Shown: positions 26,030 to 35,675 of the stretch, in pieces
How the letters are laid out: every line of letters begins with the position of its first letter
Position numbering within the stretch: the stretch's first letter is position 1
Assembly: GCF_000152885.1 (NCBI RefSeq)
Contig: NZ_CH672404.1
Location: forward strand, 9,140-73,139
Source of the DNA: Idiomarina baltica OS145
Lineage (GTDB): Bacteria; Pseudomonadota; Gammaproteobacteria; Enterobacterales; Alteromonadaceae
Reading direction: 5' to 3'
Length of the DNA: 64,000 bases
Notes under the pieces: model-generated
Database searches by the model: none
What the model was told of the DNA's origin: nothing
What the model saw: the letters and a program-made list of their open reading frames with translations, nothing else
Made by a program: the position numbers and the translations under genes

Positions 26030-26773
26030 ATGGATAAAATGCTGTGGATTGCCATGAGTGGTGCCAACGAGAACATGAAAGCCGTCTCGGTACGCGCCAA
26101 CAATTTGGCTAACACCAACACCACCGGATTTAAAGCAGATCTAGAGCAAGCTCGCTCAATGCAGGCCTTTGGTGAAGGACTGCCAACGCGGGTCTTTTCG
26201 ATGACAGAAAGCCCGGGGCAAAATTTTGCCGAAGGCCCGATTCGCACTACCGGACGTAATCTTGACGTGGCTATCAACGGCCAAGGCTGGATAGCGGTCC
26301 AGGATGCCAATGGTAACGAGCGCTACACCCGCAACGGGAGTTTAGAAATTGACGCTGGCGGAATGTTGCGTACTTCATCAGGTGATCCTGTCATGGGCGA
26401 CGCCGGTCCAGTGCTCATTCCAATGCCGATTGACTCGCTCACCATTGGTCGCAATGGCAATATCTCGATTCGCCCACAAGGTGCACCGGAAGACGCGAAC
26501 GAAATTGTTGATCGAATTAAATTGGTTAACCCGCCGCTTAACAATGTTGAAAAGACCACGGATGGATACTTTGCATTAAAAGACGGTCAGCAAGCGCTGG
26601 CGGACGCTAACGTCAAACTTGAGGTGGGGGCGTTAGAGGGAAGCAACGTCAATGCAATTGGTGAAATGACGAGCATGATAGCGCTTCAGCGCCAATACGA
26701 AATGAACGTCAAAATGATGAAAACCGCTGATGAGAACGCTCAGCGTTCAGCAACATTGATGCGCATGAGCTAA
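26030..26773 (+). CDS. flgF: Flagellar proximal rod protein FlgF
   Basis: The 247-aa rod protein has MSGANENMKAVSVRANNLANTNTTGFKADLEQA at the N-terminus and VGALEGSNVNAIGEMTSMIALQRQYEMNVKMM at the C-terminus. Good Shine-Dalgarno (TGGAGG). First gene behind the sigma-54 promoter. Confidence 0.95.
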   Translation: MDKMLWIAMSGANENMKAVSVRANNLANTNTTGFKADLEQARSMQAFGEGLPTRVFSMTESPGQNFAEGPIRTTGRNLDVAINGQGWIAVQDANGNERYTRNGSLEIDAGGMLRTSSGDPVMGDAGPVLIPMPIDSLTIGRNGNISIRPQGAPEDANEIVDRIKLVNPPLNNVEKTTDGYFALKDGQQALADANVKLEVGALEGSNVNAIGEMTSMIALQRQYEMNVKMMKTADENAQRSATLMRMS

Positions 26774-26794
26774 CGCGTGTCGAGGAGATAGATT

Positions 26795-27583
26795 ATGAAC
26801 CCCGCATTATGGATTAGTAAAACCGGACTCGACGCACAACAGCGCGACATTTCGGTGATTTCGAATAACTTAGCAAACGCCAGTACCGTGGGCTTTAAAA
26901 AAAGCCGCGCGATTTTCGAAGATCTACTCTATCAAAATATTAATCAACCAGGCGGCCAATCAGCGCAGGACGTAGAACTCCCCAATGGCTTGATGCTCGG
27001 TGCTGGTACTAAAGTCGTAGCAACCCAAAAATCCCATACGCAAGGTAATGTCCAGACGACCGATAACTCGCTCGACGTGATGATCAATGGCAAGGGGTTC
27101 TTCCAAGTATTGATGCCCGATGGAACCTTATCCTACACACGTAATGGTCAGTTCTCAGTAAACGAGGAGGGGACTCTGGTTACCTCGGGCAACGGTTATC
27201 CTATTGAACCTCAGATTCAGATCCCAGAAGACGCTATCTCACTGAGTATCTCACAGGAAGGGGAAGTCACCGTACGTCAGCCTGGTAATGCGCAAAACGC
27301 TGTTATCGGTCAGTTGAACCTAGCCAGCTTTATTAATCCCGCGGGCCTCGAGCCCATCGGACAAAACCTCTATAAAGAAACCGCAGTCAGCGGCGCACCA
27401 CAAGAGTCCGTGCCCGGTGTCGATGGTGTCGGTAATGTGCGTCAGGGAATGCTAGAAACATCGAATGTGAACGTCACAGAAGAACTGGTTAATCTTATTG
27501 AAGCGCAACGGGGCTACGAGATGAATTCAAAAGTCATTTCATCGGTGGACCAAATGTTGAGCTACATTAATCAGCAGTTATAA
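26795..27583 (+). CDS. flgG: Flagellar distal rod protein FlgG
   Basis: The 262-aa distal rod subunit has N-terminal LWISKTGLDAQQRDISVISNNLANASTVGFKKSRAIFEDLLYQNI, including the FlgG-specific YQNI-type segment, and C-terminal LETSNVNVTEELVNLIEAQRGYEMNSKVISSVDQML. Length is standard for FlgG. Shine-Dalgarno GAGGAG. Confidence 0.96.
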   Translation: MNPALWISKTGLDAQQRDISVISNNLANASTVGFKKSRAIFEDLLYQNINQPGGQSAQDVELPNGLMLGAGTKVVATQKSHTQGNVQTTDNSLDVMINGKGFFQVLMPDGTLSYTRNGQFSVNEEGTLVTSGNGYPIEPQIQIPEDAISLSISQEGEVTVRQPGNAQNAVIGQLNLASFINPAGLEPIGQNLYKETAVSGAPQESVPGVDGVGNVRQGMLETSNVNVTEELVNLIEAQRGYEMNSKVISSVDQMLSYINQQL

Positions 27584-27597
27584 CGGTGGAGGTGAGT

Positions 27598-28272
27598 ATG
27601 CGCCTGATTATCATGGCCGGGGTTTTAGTGACATTGGCTGCTTGCAGTAGCAACCAGCCAGCACCGATGCCGAATGACCCATACTACGCGCCCGTACTGC
27701 CCGAGGAACGTGCAGAACCGGTCGTACCGACGGGTTCACTGTATCAAGCGCAGTACTCCGATAATATGTATTCAGACATCAAAGCGCGTCGATTAGGCGA
27801 CATTATTACGGTTACCCTTCAAGAGCGTACGACGGCGAGTAAATCGGCGAACGCACAGACCACGAAGGAGAGTAATGTTGACCTACCGGTACCTACGATC
27901 CTCGGGCAAGCGGCGACCATTAATGGCAACCCCATTTCTGCCAACTTAGGAGGAACGCGCGATTTTACCGGTGATGCAACCGCTGACCAGAGCAATAGAC
28001 TATCGGGCGAGATTACCGTGACCGTGATTCGAACGCTGGCGAACGGTAACCTAATTGTGCGTGGCGAGAAATGGTTACGCATTAACACCGGTGACGAGTA
28101 TATTCGGTTGACGGGTATTATTCGCCCACAAGATGTCAGCGCTGATAACACCATTCCGTCTACTCGCGTGGCGAACGCGCGTATCGAATACAGTGGCACC
28201 GGTAGTCTGGCTTCGACTCAAGAGCAAGGCTGGCTCACTCGTTTCTTTAACAGCAGTTATTGGCCGTTTTAA
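27598..28272 (+). CDS. flgH: Flagellar L-ring lipoprotein FlgH
   Basis: The 224-aa outer-membrane lipoprotein has lipobox LAAC, then YSDNMYSDIKARRLGDIITVTLQERTTASKSA, TFTG-like DFTGDATADQSNRLSGEITVTVIRTLANGNLIVRGEKWLRINTGDEYIRLTGIIRPQDV, as in FlgH. The start is ATG 27598 immediately after GGAGGTGAGT; an in-frame start four codons upstream overlaps that site and is rejected. It builds the L ring in the outer membrane. Confidence 0.95.
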   Translation: MRLIIMAGVLVTLAACSSNQPAPMPNDPYYAPVLPEERAEPVVPTGSLYQAQYSDNMYSDIKARRLGDIITVTLQERTTASKSANAQTTKESNVDLPVPTILGQAATINGNPISANLGGTRDFTGDATADQSNRLSGEITVTVIRTLANGNLIVRGEKWLRINTGDEYIRLTGIIRPQDVSADNTIPSTRVANARIEYSGTGSLASTQEQGWLTRFFNSSYWPF

Positions 28273-28290
28273 CGGATAAGGAGACGCGCT

Positions 28291-29391
28291 GTGAACTTTC
28301 TTAAAGTGATGTTACTTGGACTTGCCATCATGGGTCAGTTAGTGCTGCCGGTGCAAGCATCACGCATCAAAGATATTGCCTCTGTCGCAGGCATTCGTTC
28401 AAACCAACTTATCGGCTATGGCTTAGTGGTGGGTCTACCCGGTACGGGTGAGCAAACACCTTTTACCGATCAGACGTTCCGAACCATGCTCGGCAACTTT
28501 GGTATCAACGTACCCCAAGGTCAGCGTCCAAAAATTAATAACGTGGCGGCGGTGGCTGTGCATGCCGAAATTCCCGCATTTGCCAAACCGGGTCAAAAAA
28601 TCGACGTCACCGTATCCTCCGTGGGGAGCGCTGATAGCTTAACCGGCGGCACGCTATTGCAAACCTTTTTGAAAGGCGCCAACGGTGAAGTCTATGCTGT
28701 TGCGCAGGGTAGCCTTATTGTTGGCGGCTTGGGCGCAGAGGGCAGCGATGGTTCTAAAATTGTAATCAATACGCCTACCGTCGGCCGTATTCCGGGCGGC
28801 GCTATTGTCGAGCGTGAGATCCCCACCGCATTTGCGCAAGGCGACTACTTTACCTTTAATCTGCATGATTCCGATTTTACCACGGCCAAACGTGTCGCTA
28901 ACACGATCAATGGTTTAGTGGGTGAGGGCATGGCGCAAGCCATTGATGCAACGTCGATTCGTGTTAAAGCACCGCGTGATTTAAGTCAACGAGTGAGCTA
29001 CATGTCAACGCTTGAAAACTTGCAAGTTGAACAAGCGATGGCGGCGGCGAAAATTATTATCAACGCCCGCACGGGCACAATCGTAGTGGGTCAAAACGTT
29101 GAGTTACGTCCAGCCGCGGTGGCACATGGCAACATGCAAGTGACTATCACCGAGGACATGCAAGTCGACCAGCCCAATCCGTTTGGTCAAGGTGATACTG
29201 CGGTCACCCCACAGAGTGTGGTCGATATACAGCAGGAAGATGCGCGGATGTTTGTGTTTAATCCAGGCACCACATTGAACGATTTGGTGCGAGCGGTAAA
29301 TCAAGTCGGCGCGGCCCCTGGCGATATCATCGCCGTACTGGAAGCCTTAAAGCAAGCAGGAGCTATTTCCGGTGAGCTCATCGTTATTTAA
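28291..29391 (+). CDS. flgI: Flagellar P-ring protein FlgI
   Basis: The 366-aa periplasmic protein has a signal peptide ending at VQAS. The conserved start [32 protein letters not shown] and the ending [38 protein letters not shown] are diagnostic for FlgI. It forms the P ring in the peptidoglycan layer, aided by FlgA. Its 3' end overlaps flgJ by 20 bp. Confidence 0.96.
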   Translation: MNFLKVMLLGLAIMGQLVLPVQASRIKDIASVAGIRSNQLIGYGLVVGLPGTGEQTPFTDQTFRTMLGNFGINVPQGQRPKINNVAAVAVHAEIPAFAKPGQKIDVTVSSVGSADSLTGGTLLQTFLKGANGEVYAVAQGSLIVGGLGAEGSDGSKIVINTPTVGRIPGGAIVEREIPTAFAQGDYFTFNLHDSDFTTAKRVANTINGLVGEGMAQAIDATSIRVKAPRDLSQRVSYMSTLENLQVEQAMAAAKIIINARTGTIVVGQNVELRPAAVAHGNMQVTITEDMQVDQPNPFGQGDTAVTPQSVVDIQQEDARMFVFNPGTTLNDLVRAVNQVGAAPGDIIAVLEALKQAGAISGELIVI

Positions 29392-30349
29392 TACCGACGC
29401 CACTCGCTTGTATGACCTTGCGCCCAAAGCGCAAGGTACTGGAGCCGTGCTTGATAACCACGCGCTCGACAACCTTCGTGAACAAGCCTTTGGTGACGAC
29501 AAAGAGCAAGCCCTGCGCGAGGCGGCGAAACAGTTCGAAGCGATTTTCTTAAACATGGTCATGGGAAGCATGCGTAAAGCCAACGATGTGTTTGCGGAAG
29601 GCAACATGCTCAATAGCCGCTACACAAAGATGTACCGCGACATGTATGACCAACAACTCACGTCAGAATTATCAAATCAGGGGTCACTCGGACTCGCGGA
29701 TCTGATGGTTCAGCAACTGAGCAAGCAAGGTGGATTTGATACGCAACAACGGGTTGGCGCAAAACTCGATGACCCAAGAGCTGCGGTCGTGAATAATCGA
29801 TCCACTCGCTTAAGTGACCAAGGCGGGCGTCCTGTCGGGTTGTTTTACGGAGACACCCGCGTGAATACACTCAATATTGGTGATCAAGCACAACACATTT
29901 CCAGCCAAAATGACTTCATCGATGCTTTAAGACCACAAGCCGAAGCGGTTGCCAAAGAAACCGGCTTACCCGCCAAAGCATTGATCGCTCAAGCGGCGTT
30001 AGAAACAGGCTGGGGACAGCGCATGGTACCGGGACGGCATGGCGGCTCGAGTAATAATCTGTTTAATATTAAGGCTGATAGCCGTTGGCAAGGCGAACAG
30101 TCGCATGTAAACACTTTAGAGTTTGATGGCCACCAAGCCAACAAGCAACGCGCGGCATTTCGTAGTTACCAAAATATTGAGCAAAGTTTACACGATTATG
30201 CTAGTTTCATAACAGAACATCCGCGTTATCAACAAGCCGTCGCAGCGGCCGAGGATCCCGCCCAATATATCGAGCAATTACAGAGCGCGGGCTATGCAAC
30301 GGATCCTAACTACGCCAACAAGGTTAAGTCCATTATGCAACGGTTATAA
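29372..30349 (+). CDS. flgJ: Flagellar rod-cap muramidase FlgJ
   Basis: The 325-aa bifunctional protein starts at a GTG inside the flgI end, with AGGAGC upstream. Residues ~35-110 are the rod-binding domain ([39 protein letters not shown]). Residues ~175-325 are a glucosaminidase-type muramidase domain with [18 protein letters not shown] (catalytic Glu), NNLFNIKAD and [18 protein letters not shown]. It caps the growing rod and opens the cell wall for it. Full length for the dual-domain type. Confidence 0.94.
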   Translation: MSSSLFNTDATRLYDLAPKAQGTGAVLDNHALDNLREQAFGDDKEQALREAAKQFEAIFLNMVMGSMRKANDVFAEGNMLNSRYTKMYRDMYDQQLTSELSNQGSLGLADLMVQQLSKQGGFDTQQRVGAKLDDPRAAVVNNRSTRLSDQGGRPVGLFYGDTRVNTLNIGDQAQHISSQNDFIDALRPQAEAVAKETGLPAKALIAQAALETGWGQRMVPGRHGGSSNNLFNIKADSRWQGEQSHVNTLEFDGHQANKQRAAFRSYQNIEQSLHDYASFITEHPRYQQAVAAAEDPAQYIEQLQSAGYATDPNYANKVKSIMQRL

Positions 30350-30370
30350 GCGGCAACTCATTGCCGCTTT
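30348..30370 (+). terminator. Hairpin after flgJ, probable weak terminator
   Basis: AAGCGGCAA (30348-30356) pairs with TTGCCGCTT (30361-30369) around CTCA. It is followed by only a broken T stretch, so termination may be partial. Confidence 0.6.
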
Positions 30371-30384
30371 ACGTAATTTTACAC

Positions 30385-30411
30385 TTAACTTTTTGCTGTT
30401 TCTGTCGATAA
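30385..30411 (+). promoter_or_regulatory. Candidate sigma-28 promoter of flgKL
   Basis: TTAA (30385-30388), 15 bases, GTCGATAA (30404-30411): one mismatch in each half of the FliA consensus, 33 bp before flgK. Confidence 0.65.
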
Positions 30412-30444
30412 CCGTAATAGACGAAGTATTAGGAGCGACCATTT

Positions 30445-32502
30445 ATGGCGTCATTTGATTTATTGACCAAAGGACAAACTGCGGTTTTAGCGCATCAACG
30501 CGCACTCGCGATCACCGGGCAGAACATCAACAACATCAATAACCCGGACTACGTGCGTGAGCGAGCAGAGTATGTCAGTAATCCCTTTGGGGGCTTACGG
30601 GGTGTCGAATCGCGCCGCATGATCGACGAATACATTGTTGGTCAATTGAACCGCTCCCATATGGATGTCGCCTTTCAAAACGGTAAACTCGATCAAGCCG
30701 AGCCACTCGATTCACTGTTAGGAAACACTGAAAGCAGTATCAATAGTGCAGTGACCAGTTTCTTTAACAGTGTGCAAGATGCCAATAACGATCCCAGCTC
30801 ATTGACCAATCGCCAAGTCGTGATCAGCGAAGCCGAGGGGTTAATGACACGCATGAGCGACTTTTCTCGTTACTTAAATGATCAAGAGAACATTGTGAAC
30901 GAGCGTGTGCGTGACTCTGTTCAGCAGATTAACACCTTGTCGAAGAATATTGCCGAGCTCAATAATGAGCTCAAGTTCGGCTCATCTAACGTCAAAGGCT
31001 TTGATGCCAACTCACTGCGAAACCAACGCGACCAACAGCTAGAAGAGCTGTCTAAGTTAGTATCGTTTGACGTAGTCAAAAGCGATTCTGACGCGGTGCA
31101 AGTCAACTTAAAGAATGGCGTACCATTGGTATTAAAAGATGGTCGTTATAACATGATCACGGCGAACAGCCAGCCGGATACCGGTCGCGTTGAAATTCAA
31201 ATTGAGTCGACGAATAGCTCCGATCCCACCAAGTTTTATCTCAAGCCAGATCAGCTAGGTTCTGCGCTTGGTGGTTACATGGATTACCGCGATAATCAGC
31301 TGCTTCCCGCGCAACGTCGCATCGGTCAAATGGCGTTACGTATCGCCGACACCATGAATTCGCAAAACCAAAAGGGCATGGATCTCGACAACCAACTCGG
31401 GCAAAAACTGTTTGACCTCAGTAGCACCCCCGTGCGCGCTCTGGATTTTGAAGAAAACACCGGCAATGCCAATATTAATGTGGGCCTGTTAGAAGGTAAC
31501 AGTGCCAAACTGACATCAGACAACCTGCTGATCACAAAAACCGGTGCCGACACCTTTACGGTGCAAGCCGCCGATAACCAAGGGCGTGCCATCAAAAATG
31601 CACCTGAAGTGACCATAAGTACCGCCGGCAACCCCAGCGCCATCGCTGTTGAAGAATATGGCATTGAGCTGACGTCGGCGAATTTTAGCGCCGCAAGCGA
31701 CGGCGATAAATTCCTCGCCAAACCGGTCGAAGACATCGCGGGCGATATTGCCGTGGCAATTAGCCGTCCAGAAGACCTAGCGCTTGCAAAGCCGGTACGT
31801 GTCAGCGATGACCTTGAAAACCAAGGCTCGGCTAACATTGAATTGGAGTCTATCAACGGCACCAGTAACTTCTTCGATGCCGCTGGCAAAACACTCGCCG
31901 ACGGTGCCCCAACCGGCGTCGCGGTCGATGCCGTCAACAGTGATGGCACGTTCGATGTAACGCTGAGTCGCAAAAATGGCAGTGACATCACATTAACGGG
32001 TTTAAGTGACCTTAAAAACCTAGCGCAGCAAGCCAACGACCAAGCGGCGGCCAACGGCAACCCGGCACCCTTTGCAGGGTCACCGCTCGACTACGATATC
32101 AGTATCAATGGTCAGCCTGCTGCGGGCGATAGCTATTCAATTGAATACAATACCGATGGCTTTGATGACAATCGCAATGGCGAAGCCTTTACCGAGCTAC
32201 AACAAAACGCGCAGCTACGTCGTTCGTCAGCCGACAGCGACGATGCCAACATGACCTTCGCAGAAGGCTACTCACGCGTGGTATCTGATATTGGTAGCTA
32301 CGTTCAACAAACGCGCACACGCCGCGATGCAGCGCAAGCCATCGAAGCACAAACACAAGCGATGTATGAAGCAAAATCGGGCGTCAATCTAGAGGAAGAA
32401 GCCGCCAACTTGATTCAGTTCGAACGCGCGTATAACGCCGCCGCTCGAATCATCACCGTCGCACAACGTACGTTTGACAGCCTGTTAAACGCAGTGGGGT
32501 AA
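30445..32502 (+). CDS. flgK: Hook-filament junction protein FlgK
   Basis: The 685-aa protein has FlgK N-terminal LLTKGQTAVLAHQRALAITGQNINNINNPDYVRERAEY and a C-terminal coiled segment (SGVNLEEEAANLIQFERAYNAAARIITVAQRTFDSLLNAVG). The middle (about residues 330-600) is a long exposed insertion, making it longer than the ~550-aa enteric protein, as in many marine relatives. It joins hook and filament with FlgL, and FlgN is its chaperone. Confidence 0.95.
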   Translation: MASFDLLTKGQTAVLAHQRALAITGQNINNINNPDYVRERAEYVSNPFGGLRGVESRRMIDEYIVGQLNRSHMDVAFQNGKLDQAEPLDSLLGNTESSINSAVTSFFNSVQDANNDPSSLTNRQVVISEAEGLMTRMSDFSRYLNDQENIVNERVRDSVQQINTLSKNIAELNNELKFGSSNVKGFDANSLRNQRDQQLEELSKLVSFDVVKSDSDAVQVNLKNGVPLVLKDGRYNMITANSQPDTGRVEIQIESTNSSDPTKFYLKPDQLGSALGGYMDYRDNQLLPAQRRIGQMALRIADTMNSQNQKGMDLDNQLGQKLFDLSSTPVRALDFEENTGNANINVGLLEGNSAKLTSDNLLITKTGADTFTVQAADNQGRAIKNAPEVTISTAGNPSAIAVEEYGIELTSANFSAASDGDKFLAKPVEDIAGDIAVAISRPEDLALAKPVRVSDDLENQGSANIELESINGTSNFFDAAGKTLADGAPTGVAVDAVNSDGTFDVTLSRKNGSDITLTGLSDLKNLAQQANDQAAANGNPAPFAGSPLDYDISINGQPAAGDSYSIEYNTDGFDDNRNGEAFTELQQNAQLRRSSADSDDANMTFAEGYSRVVSDIGSYVQQTRTRRDAAQAIEAQTQAMYEAKSGVNLEEEAANLIQFERAYNAAARIITVAQRTFDSLLNAVG

Positions 32503-32508
32503 TAAACG

Positions 32509-33723
32509 ATGCGTATTAGCACTAACTTAATGTTTCAACGTGGACTCGACTCACTACAGCGCTCCGAGAGCGCGCTGTATAAAGTGCAGCAACAGCTCAC
32601 TCGTCAGACCAAAATACTGTCACCATCAGATGACCCGATTGCTAACTCGCAAGTCATGAACCTCAACAATGCGCTGGCGCAGAACGAGCAATTCATGCGC
32701 AACAGTACCAGCCTCGAGGCCAACTTACGCCAATCAGAGGCCAACCTCGATGGCGTAAACAGTGGCCTGCAACGCGCGCGCGAACTCGCCGTTGGCGTCG
32801 TGAATGGCAGTTATAGCGCCGACGATCGCAAAGCCGTTGCAAAAGAGCTACGCGCTATCGAAAAGCAATTGGTTGACCAAGCCAACGCCCGCGATGCACA
32901 AGGCGAATACATGTTCGCCGGCTTTCAAAGCCGCAAAGAGCCCATGCAATACAACGCGAGCACCCAAAGCTACCAATACGTAAGCGACCAAGGGGCGCGT
33001 AACATACAGCTCACCCCCAACCTCAAACTCGCCGCCAACGAACCCGGTAGCAAACCGTTTGCCAACGTATCACAACGCGTCGACATCAACGTCGAAAGCG
33101 GCCAAAACCTCGTCGGCGAACTGCGCGTAAGCAACCGCGAGCAATTCACCGACTTTACCGAGCAACAACAAAGTAACGGCAACCCACGCGACTTTAACAT
33201 CAGCTTTGACGGCGCCGGCAACTACAGTATCGACGACACCAGCGGTAATAACCTCGCCAGCGGCGCCATTACCGATGGCAAAATCAGCTTTAACGGCATG
33301 GACATCACCCTCGCTGAAGACGCAAGCCCCAGCGCAAGCGATACCATCCAAATCAGTAATGGAGAACCCATCGGCCGTAACCCCATCACGCTAGTGAGCG
33401 ACCTCGCCGCCGCACTCGAAGGCAAAGGCACCAACGGCCAATGGGAAGACGAAGCCAGCTGGGCGCTCGACGATCTCAACAAAGCCATGGACAACGTCGT
33501 CGGCACCCAAGCCGACATCGGCGCCCGCATGAACGTCATGGAATCCGCACGCACCCAACTCCGCGATGCCGACGTCGTGAACCAAACCGCCCGCGCCGAA
33601 CTCGCCGACGTCGACTACAACGAAGCCGTCACCGAACTAGTCAAGAACGAAACCCTATACCAAGCATCACAACAAGTGTTTTCGCGTATCAATCAACTGA
33701 GCTTGTTTGATTACGTCCAATAA
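32509..33723 (+). CDS. flgL: Hook-filament junction protein FlgL
   Basis: The 404-aa flagellin-related protein has N-terminal MRISTNLMFQRGLDSLQRSESALYKVQQQLTRQTKILSPSDDPIA and C-terminal NAMENVVGTQ-like (AMDNVVGTQADIGARMNVMESARTQL) plus a final LVKNETLYQASQQVFSRINQLSLFDYV. From about 32.9 kb to the stop, codons end in C far more than in flgK or the first third of flgL. A hairpin-rich repeat starts 4 bp after the stop; no separate T-run terminator is seen. Confidence 0.94.
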   Translation: MRISTNLMFQRGLDSLQRSESALYKVQQQLTRQTKILSPSDDPIANSQVMNLNNALAQNEQFMRNSTSLEANLRQSEANLDGVNSGLQRARELAVGVVNGSYSADDRKAVAKELRAIEKQLVDQANARDAQGEYMFAGFQSRKEPMQYNASTQSYQYVSDQGARNIQLTPNLKLAANEPGSKPFANVSQRVDINVESGQNLVGELRVSNREQFTDFTEQQQSNGNPRDFNISFDGAGNYSIDDTSGNNLASGAITDGKISFNGMDITLAEDASPSASDTIQISNGEPIGRNPITLVSDLAAALEGKGTNGQWEDEASWALDDLNKAMDNVVGTQADIGARMNVMESARTQLRDADVVNQTARAELADVDYNEAVTELVKNETLYQASQQVFSRINQLSLFDYVQ

Positions 33724-33727
33724 ACTT

Positions 33728-33943
33728 TGAGCTTGGATGCGGGCTGCGCCCGCAGGCTGTGATGGCGCTCGCTGCGCTTGCGCCAGGCCTTGCTTGCCTG
33801 TGCTTCGCACGGCAAGGCTGTGTAAGAGCAAAATAAATGCGGGCCCTCGCTCGTACACAGCCGCATGGCGCGAAGCGCACATGCGCAAAGCCTGCGGCAA
33901 GCGCAGCGAGCCGCATCCAAACCTGGCGGCGAAGCCGCCATCC
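33728..33943. repeat. Hairpin-rich intergenic repeat, copy A
   Basis: A ~216-bp element made of consecutive short palindromes fills most of the 399-bp flgL-flagellin gap. It begins TGAGCTTGGATG. The first hairpin is TGCGGGC-TGC-GCCCGCA (33738-33754); inner ones include GTGC-TTC-GCAC and GCGC-GAA-GCGC; the last is TGGCGGC-GAA-GCCGCCA (33924-33940). It is a close match to copies B and C downstream, in the same orientation. A ~25-bp stretch near 33830 (AAATAAATGC) is specific to this copy. Open frames across it in all phases are arginine/alanine/cysteine-rich artefacts. It may also act as the flgL mRNA 3' end. The remaining ~180 bp before flagellin hold its sigma-28 promoter and leader. Confidence 0.88.
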
Positions 33944-33982
33944 CCACTAAAAACCCGCGCTAAAAAAAATTAAAATTTTTTC

Positions 33983-34009
33983 TAAAGGATCCCAACCCCC
34001 CGCCGATAC
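33983..34009 (+). promoter_or_regulatory. Sigma-28 promoter of flagellin
   Basis: TAAA (33983-33986), 15 bases, GCCGATAC (34002-34009): one mismatch to the FliA consensus. It leaves a leader of about 105 nt before the flagellin ATG. Confidence 0.85.
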
Positions 34010-34122
34010 CCCTTGTGAGAGGAAATTTTAACCAGGCAAAAAACAAGCCTACCCTTCCTCCAGCTTGGCGACACAATATTGGTAACACCAAGCTTTTGTA
34101 TCAAACTAAGGGAGCATGAAAA

Positions 34123-35310
34123 ATGGCTTTATACGTAAATACTAACGTCAGCTCGATCAATGCACAGAATCAGCTGGTAAAATCAGGCAACTCGCTTGAC
34201 CAAGCTTTCCAACGTTTGTCGTCAGGCCTCCGTATTAACAGCGCGGCAGACGACGCAGCTGGTCTACAAATCTCAAACCGTCTGACCTCACAGGTCAACG
34301 GCCTAAACGTAGCCACCCGTAACGCAAACGACGGTATTTCACTTGCTCAGACCGCTGAAGGTTCATTACAAGAGTCTACTAACATCCTACAGCGCATGCG
34401 TGAATTGGCGTTGCAGTCTGCCAATGGATCGAATTCGTCAGCAGACCGACAAGCCCTTAATAAGGAAATTGGCGCTTTAAAAAGCGAGCTAACTAGAATC
34501 TCCGACAATACTGCATTCGGTGGTTCAAAAATCCTCGATGGAAGCTTTGGTACTAAGGAGTTTCAAATAGGCTCTGAAGCCAACGAGACTATTTCGTTGA
34601 CTTTGGACGATTACGATGCTTCTAATCTTGGTGGTGTTGGGGCAAAAGGAAAGACTGTTACAGATGCTTTCGACGCAACTGTTTTAGGTGATGCCGCAGA
34701 GACATTAACATATGCAATCACTGACAGCGACGGAAATACTAATTCGTTTGAGGTCTCCATTGCAGCTGGTGACGGCAGTGATGCTTTAATCGAAAAGGTA
34801 AATGCTAAAGCTAATGAGTTTGGCGTTTACGCAGTTGACGATGGTTCTGGCGGGGTAGACTTAGAAGCTTCCAACAGCGTTACCGCCATAACAGTAGATT
34901 CAGATCTGGGTGCCAATAGCTCATATGGTGATGCATCCAGCGCACCTATAAGTTTAAGTATCGGAGCAGCGGACTCTTTAGCAAGCCCCAAAGCAGGAGG
35001 TGTAGAATCGATAGATGTCTTGAGTGTCGAAAATGCTCAGACAGCTGTTGGAGTAATAGATCAAGCCATCGCGGACATTGATTCTAAACGTGCAGATTTA
35101 GGTGCATTTCAGAACCGGATGCAGAGCACGATCTCTAACTTGAGCACAATCTCTGAAAACGTATCAGCTGCGCGTTCACGTGTTCGTGATGCAGATTTCG
35201 CGGCAGAGACAGCGAAGCTGACTCAGGCGCAGATCATTCAGCAGGCGTCTACTACTATCCTGGCGCAGGCGAACCAGCGTCCACAGGCTGCTTTGTCACT
35301 GTTGGGATAA
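34123..35310 (+). CDS. fliC: Flagellin
   Basis: The 395-aa filament subunit has the conserved D0/D1 N-terminus ([53 protein letters not shown]) and C-terminus ([48 protein letters not shown]). The middle third (about 34.43-35.1 kb) is variable and AT-richer, with A/T-ending codons unlike the flanking conserved parts, suggesting exchange of the exposed domain. Shine-Dalgarno AAGGGAG. It is the only flagellin in the window and lies between direct repeats A and B. FliS and FliD for it are encoded just downstream. Confidence 0.96.
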   Translation: MALYVNTNVSSINAQNQLVKSGNSLDQAFQRLSSGLRINSAADDAAGLQISNRLTSQVNGLNVATRNANDGISLAQTAEGSLQESTNILQRMRELALQSANGSNSSADRQALNKEIGALKSELTRISDNTAFGGSKILDGSFGTKEFQIGSEANETISLTLDDYDASNLGGVGAKGKTVTDAFDATVLGDAAETLTYAITDSDGNTNSFEVSIAAGDGSDALIEKVNAKANEFGVYAVDDGSGGVDLEASNSVTAITVDSDLGANSSYGDASSAPISLSIGAADSLASPKAGGVESIDVLSVENAQTAVGVIDQAIADIDSKRADLGAFQNRMQSTISNLSTISENVSAARSRVRDADFAAETAKLTQAQIIQQASTTILAQANQRPQAALSLLG

Positions 35311-35358
35311 TCCTTTATTGGAGAACCAGCGACGACTTAAACAGTCTTACGCAATACA

Positions 35359-35386
35359 AGCGGCTCCTTCGGGGGCCGTTTTTTTT
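35359..35386 (+). terminator. Terminator after flagellin
   Basis: CGGCTCC / GGGGCCG stem with TTCG loop and eight T residues, about 50 bp after the stop codon and directly before repeat B. Confidence 0.92.
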
Positions 35387-35390
35387 GCTC

Positions 35391-35590
35391 TGAGCTTGGA
35401 TGCGGGCTGCGCCCGCAGGCTTTGATGTTACTCGCTACGCTCGTAACAGGCTTTGCTTGCCTGTGCTTCGCACGGCAAGGCTGTGTACGGGCAGCTTGTG
35501 CACAGCCGCATGGCGCGAAGCGCACATGCACACAGCCTGCGGCAAGCGAAGCGAGCCGCATCCCAGCCTGGCGGCGAAGCCGCCATCCAC
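35391..35590. repeat. Hairpin-rich intergenic repeat, copy B
   Basis: A ~200-bp element in the 365-bp gap after flagellin. It begins TGAGCTTGGATG (35391-35402) and ends GCCGCCATCC. The order of hairpins equals copy A: TGCGGGC-TGC-GCCCGCA, then a TGTTAC/GTAACA arm pair, the TTGCC/GGCAA stem enclosing GTGC-TTC-GCAC, GCATG/CATGC enclosing GCGC-GAA-GCGC, GCGGC/GCCGC, and TGGCGGC-GAA-GCCGCCA. Same orientation as A. About 85 bp of AC-rich sequence follow before the four-helix-bundle gene. Confidence 0.88.
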
Positions 35591-35675
35591 ACTCAGAAGT
35601 CTCACACCACAATCATCCGCAAGTTCAAAAACCATCCCCTAAACTGCAATAACCCCTCACAACCCAACACAAATA

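Noticed and set aside
33667-33973. Several overlapping open frames on both strands across repeat A
   Set aside because: They lie wholly or mainly in the palindromic repeat, appear in all frames, and are Arg/Ala/Cys-rich without any domain. The same false frames recur at 35.34-35.72 kb and 35.82-36.41 kb over copies B and C.
34071-34095. Sigma-54 site before flagellin (TGGCGACACAATATTGG)
   Set aside because: The -12 GC is missing and the -24 hexamer is poor. The sigma-28 element at 33983-34009 explains flagellin expression.
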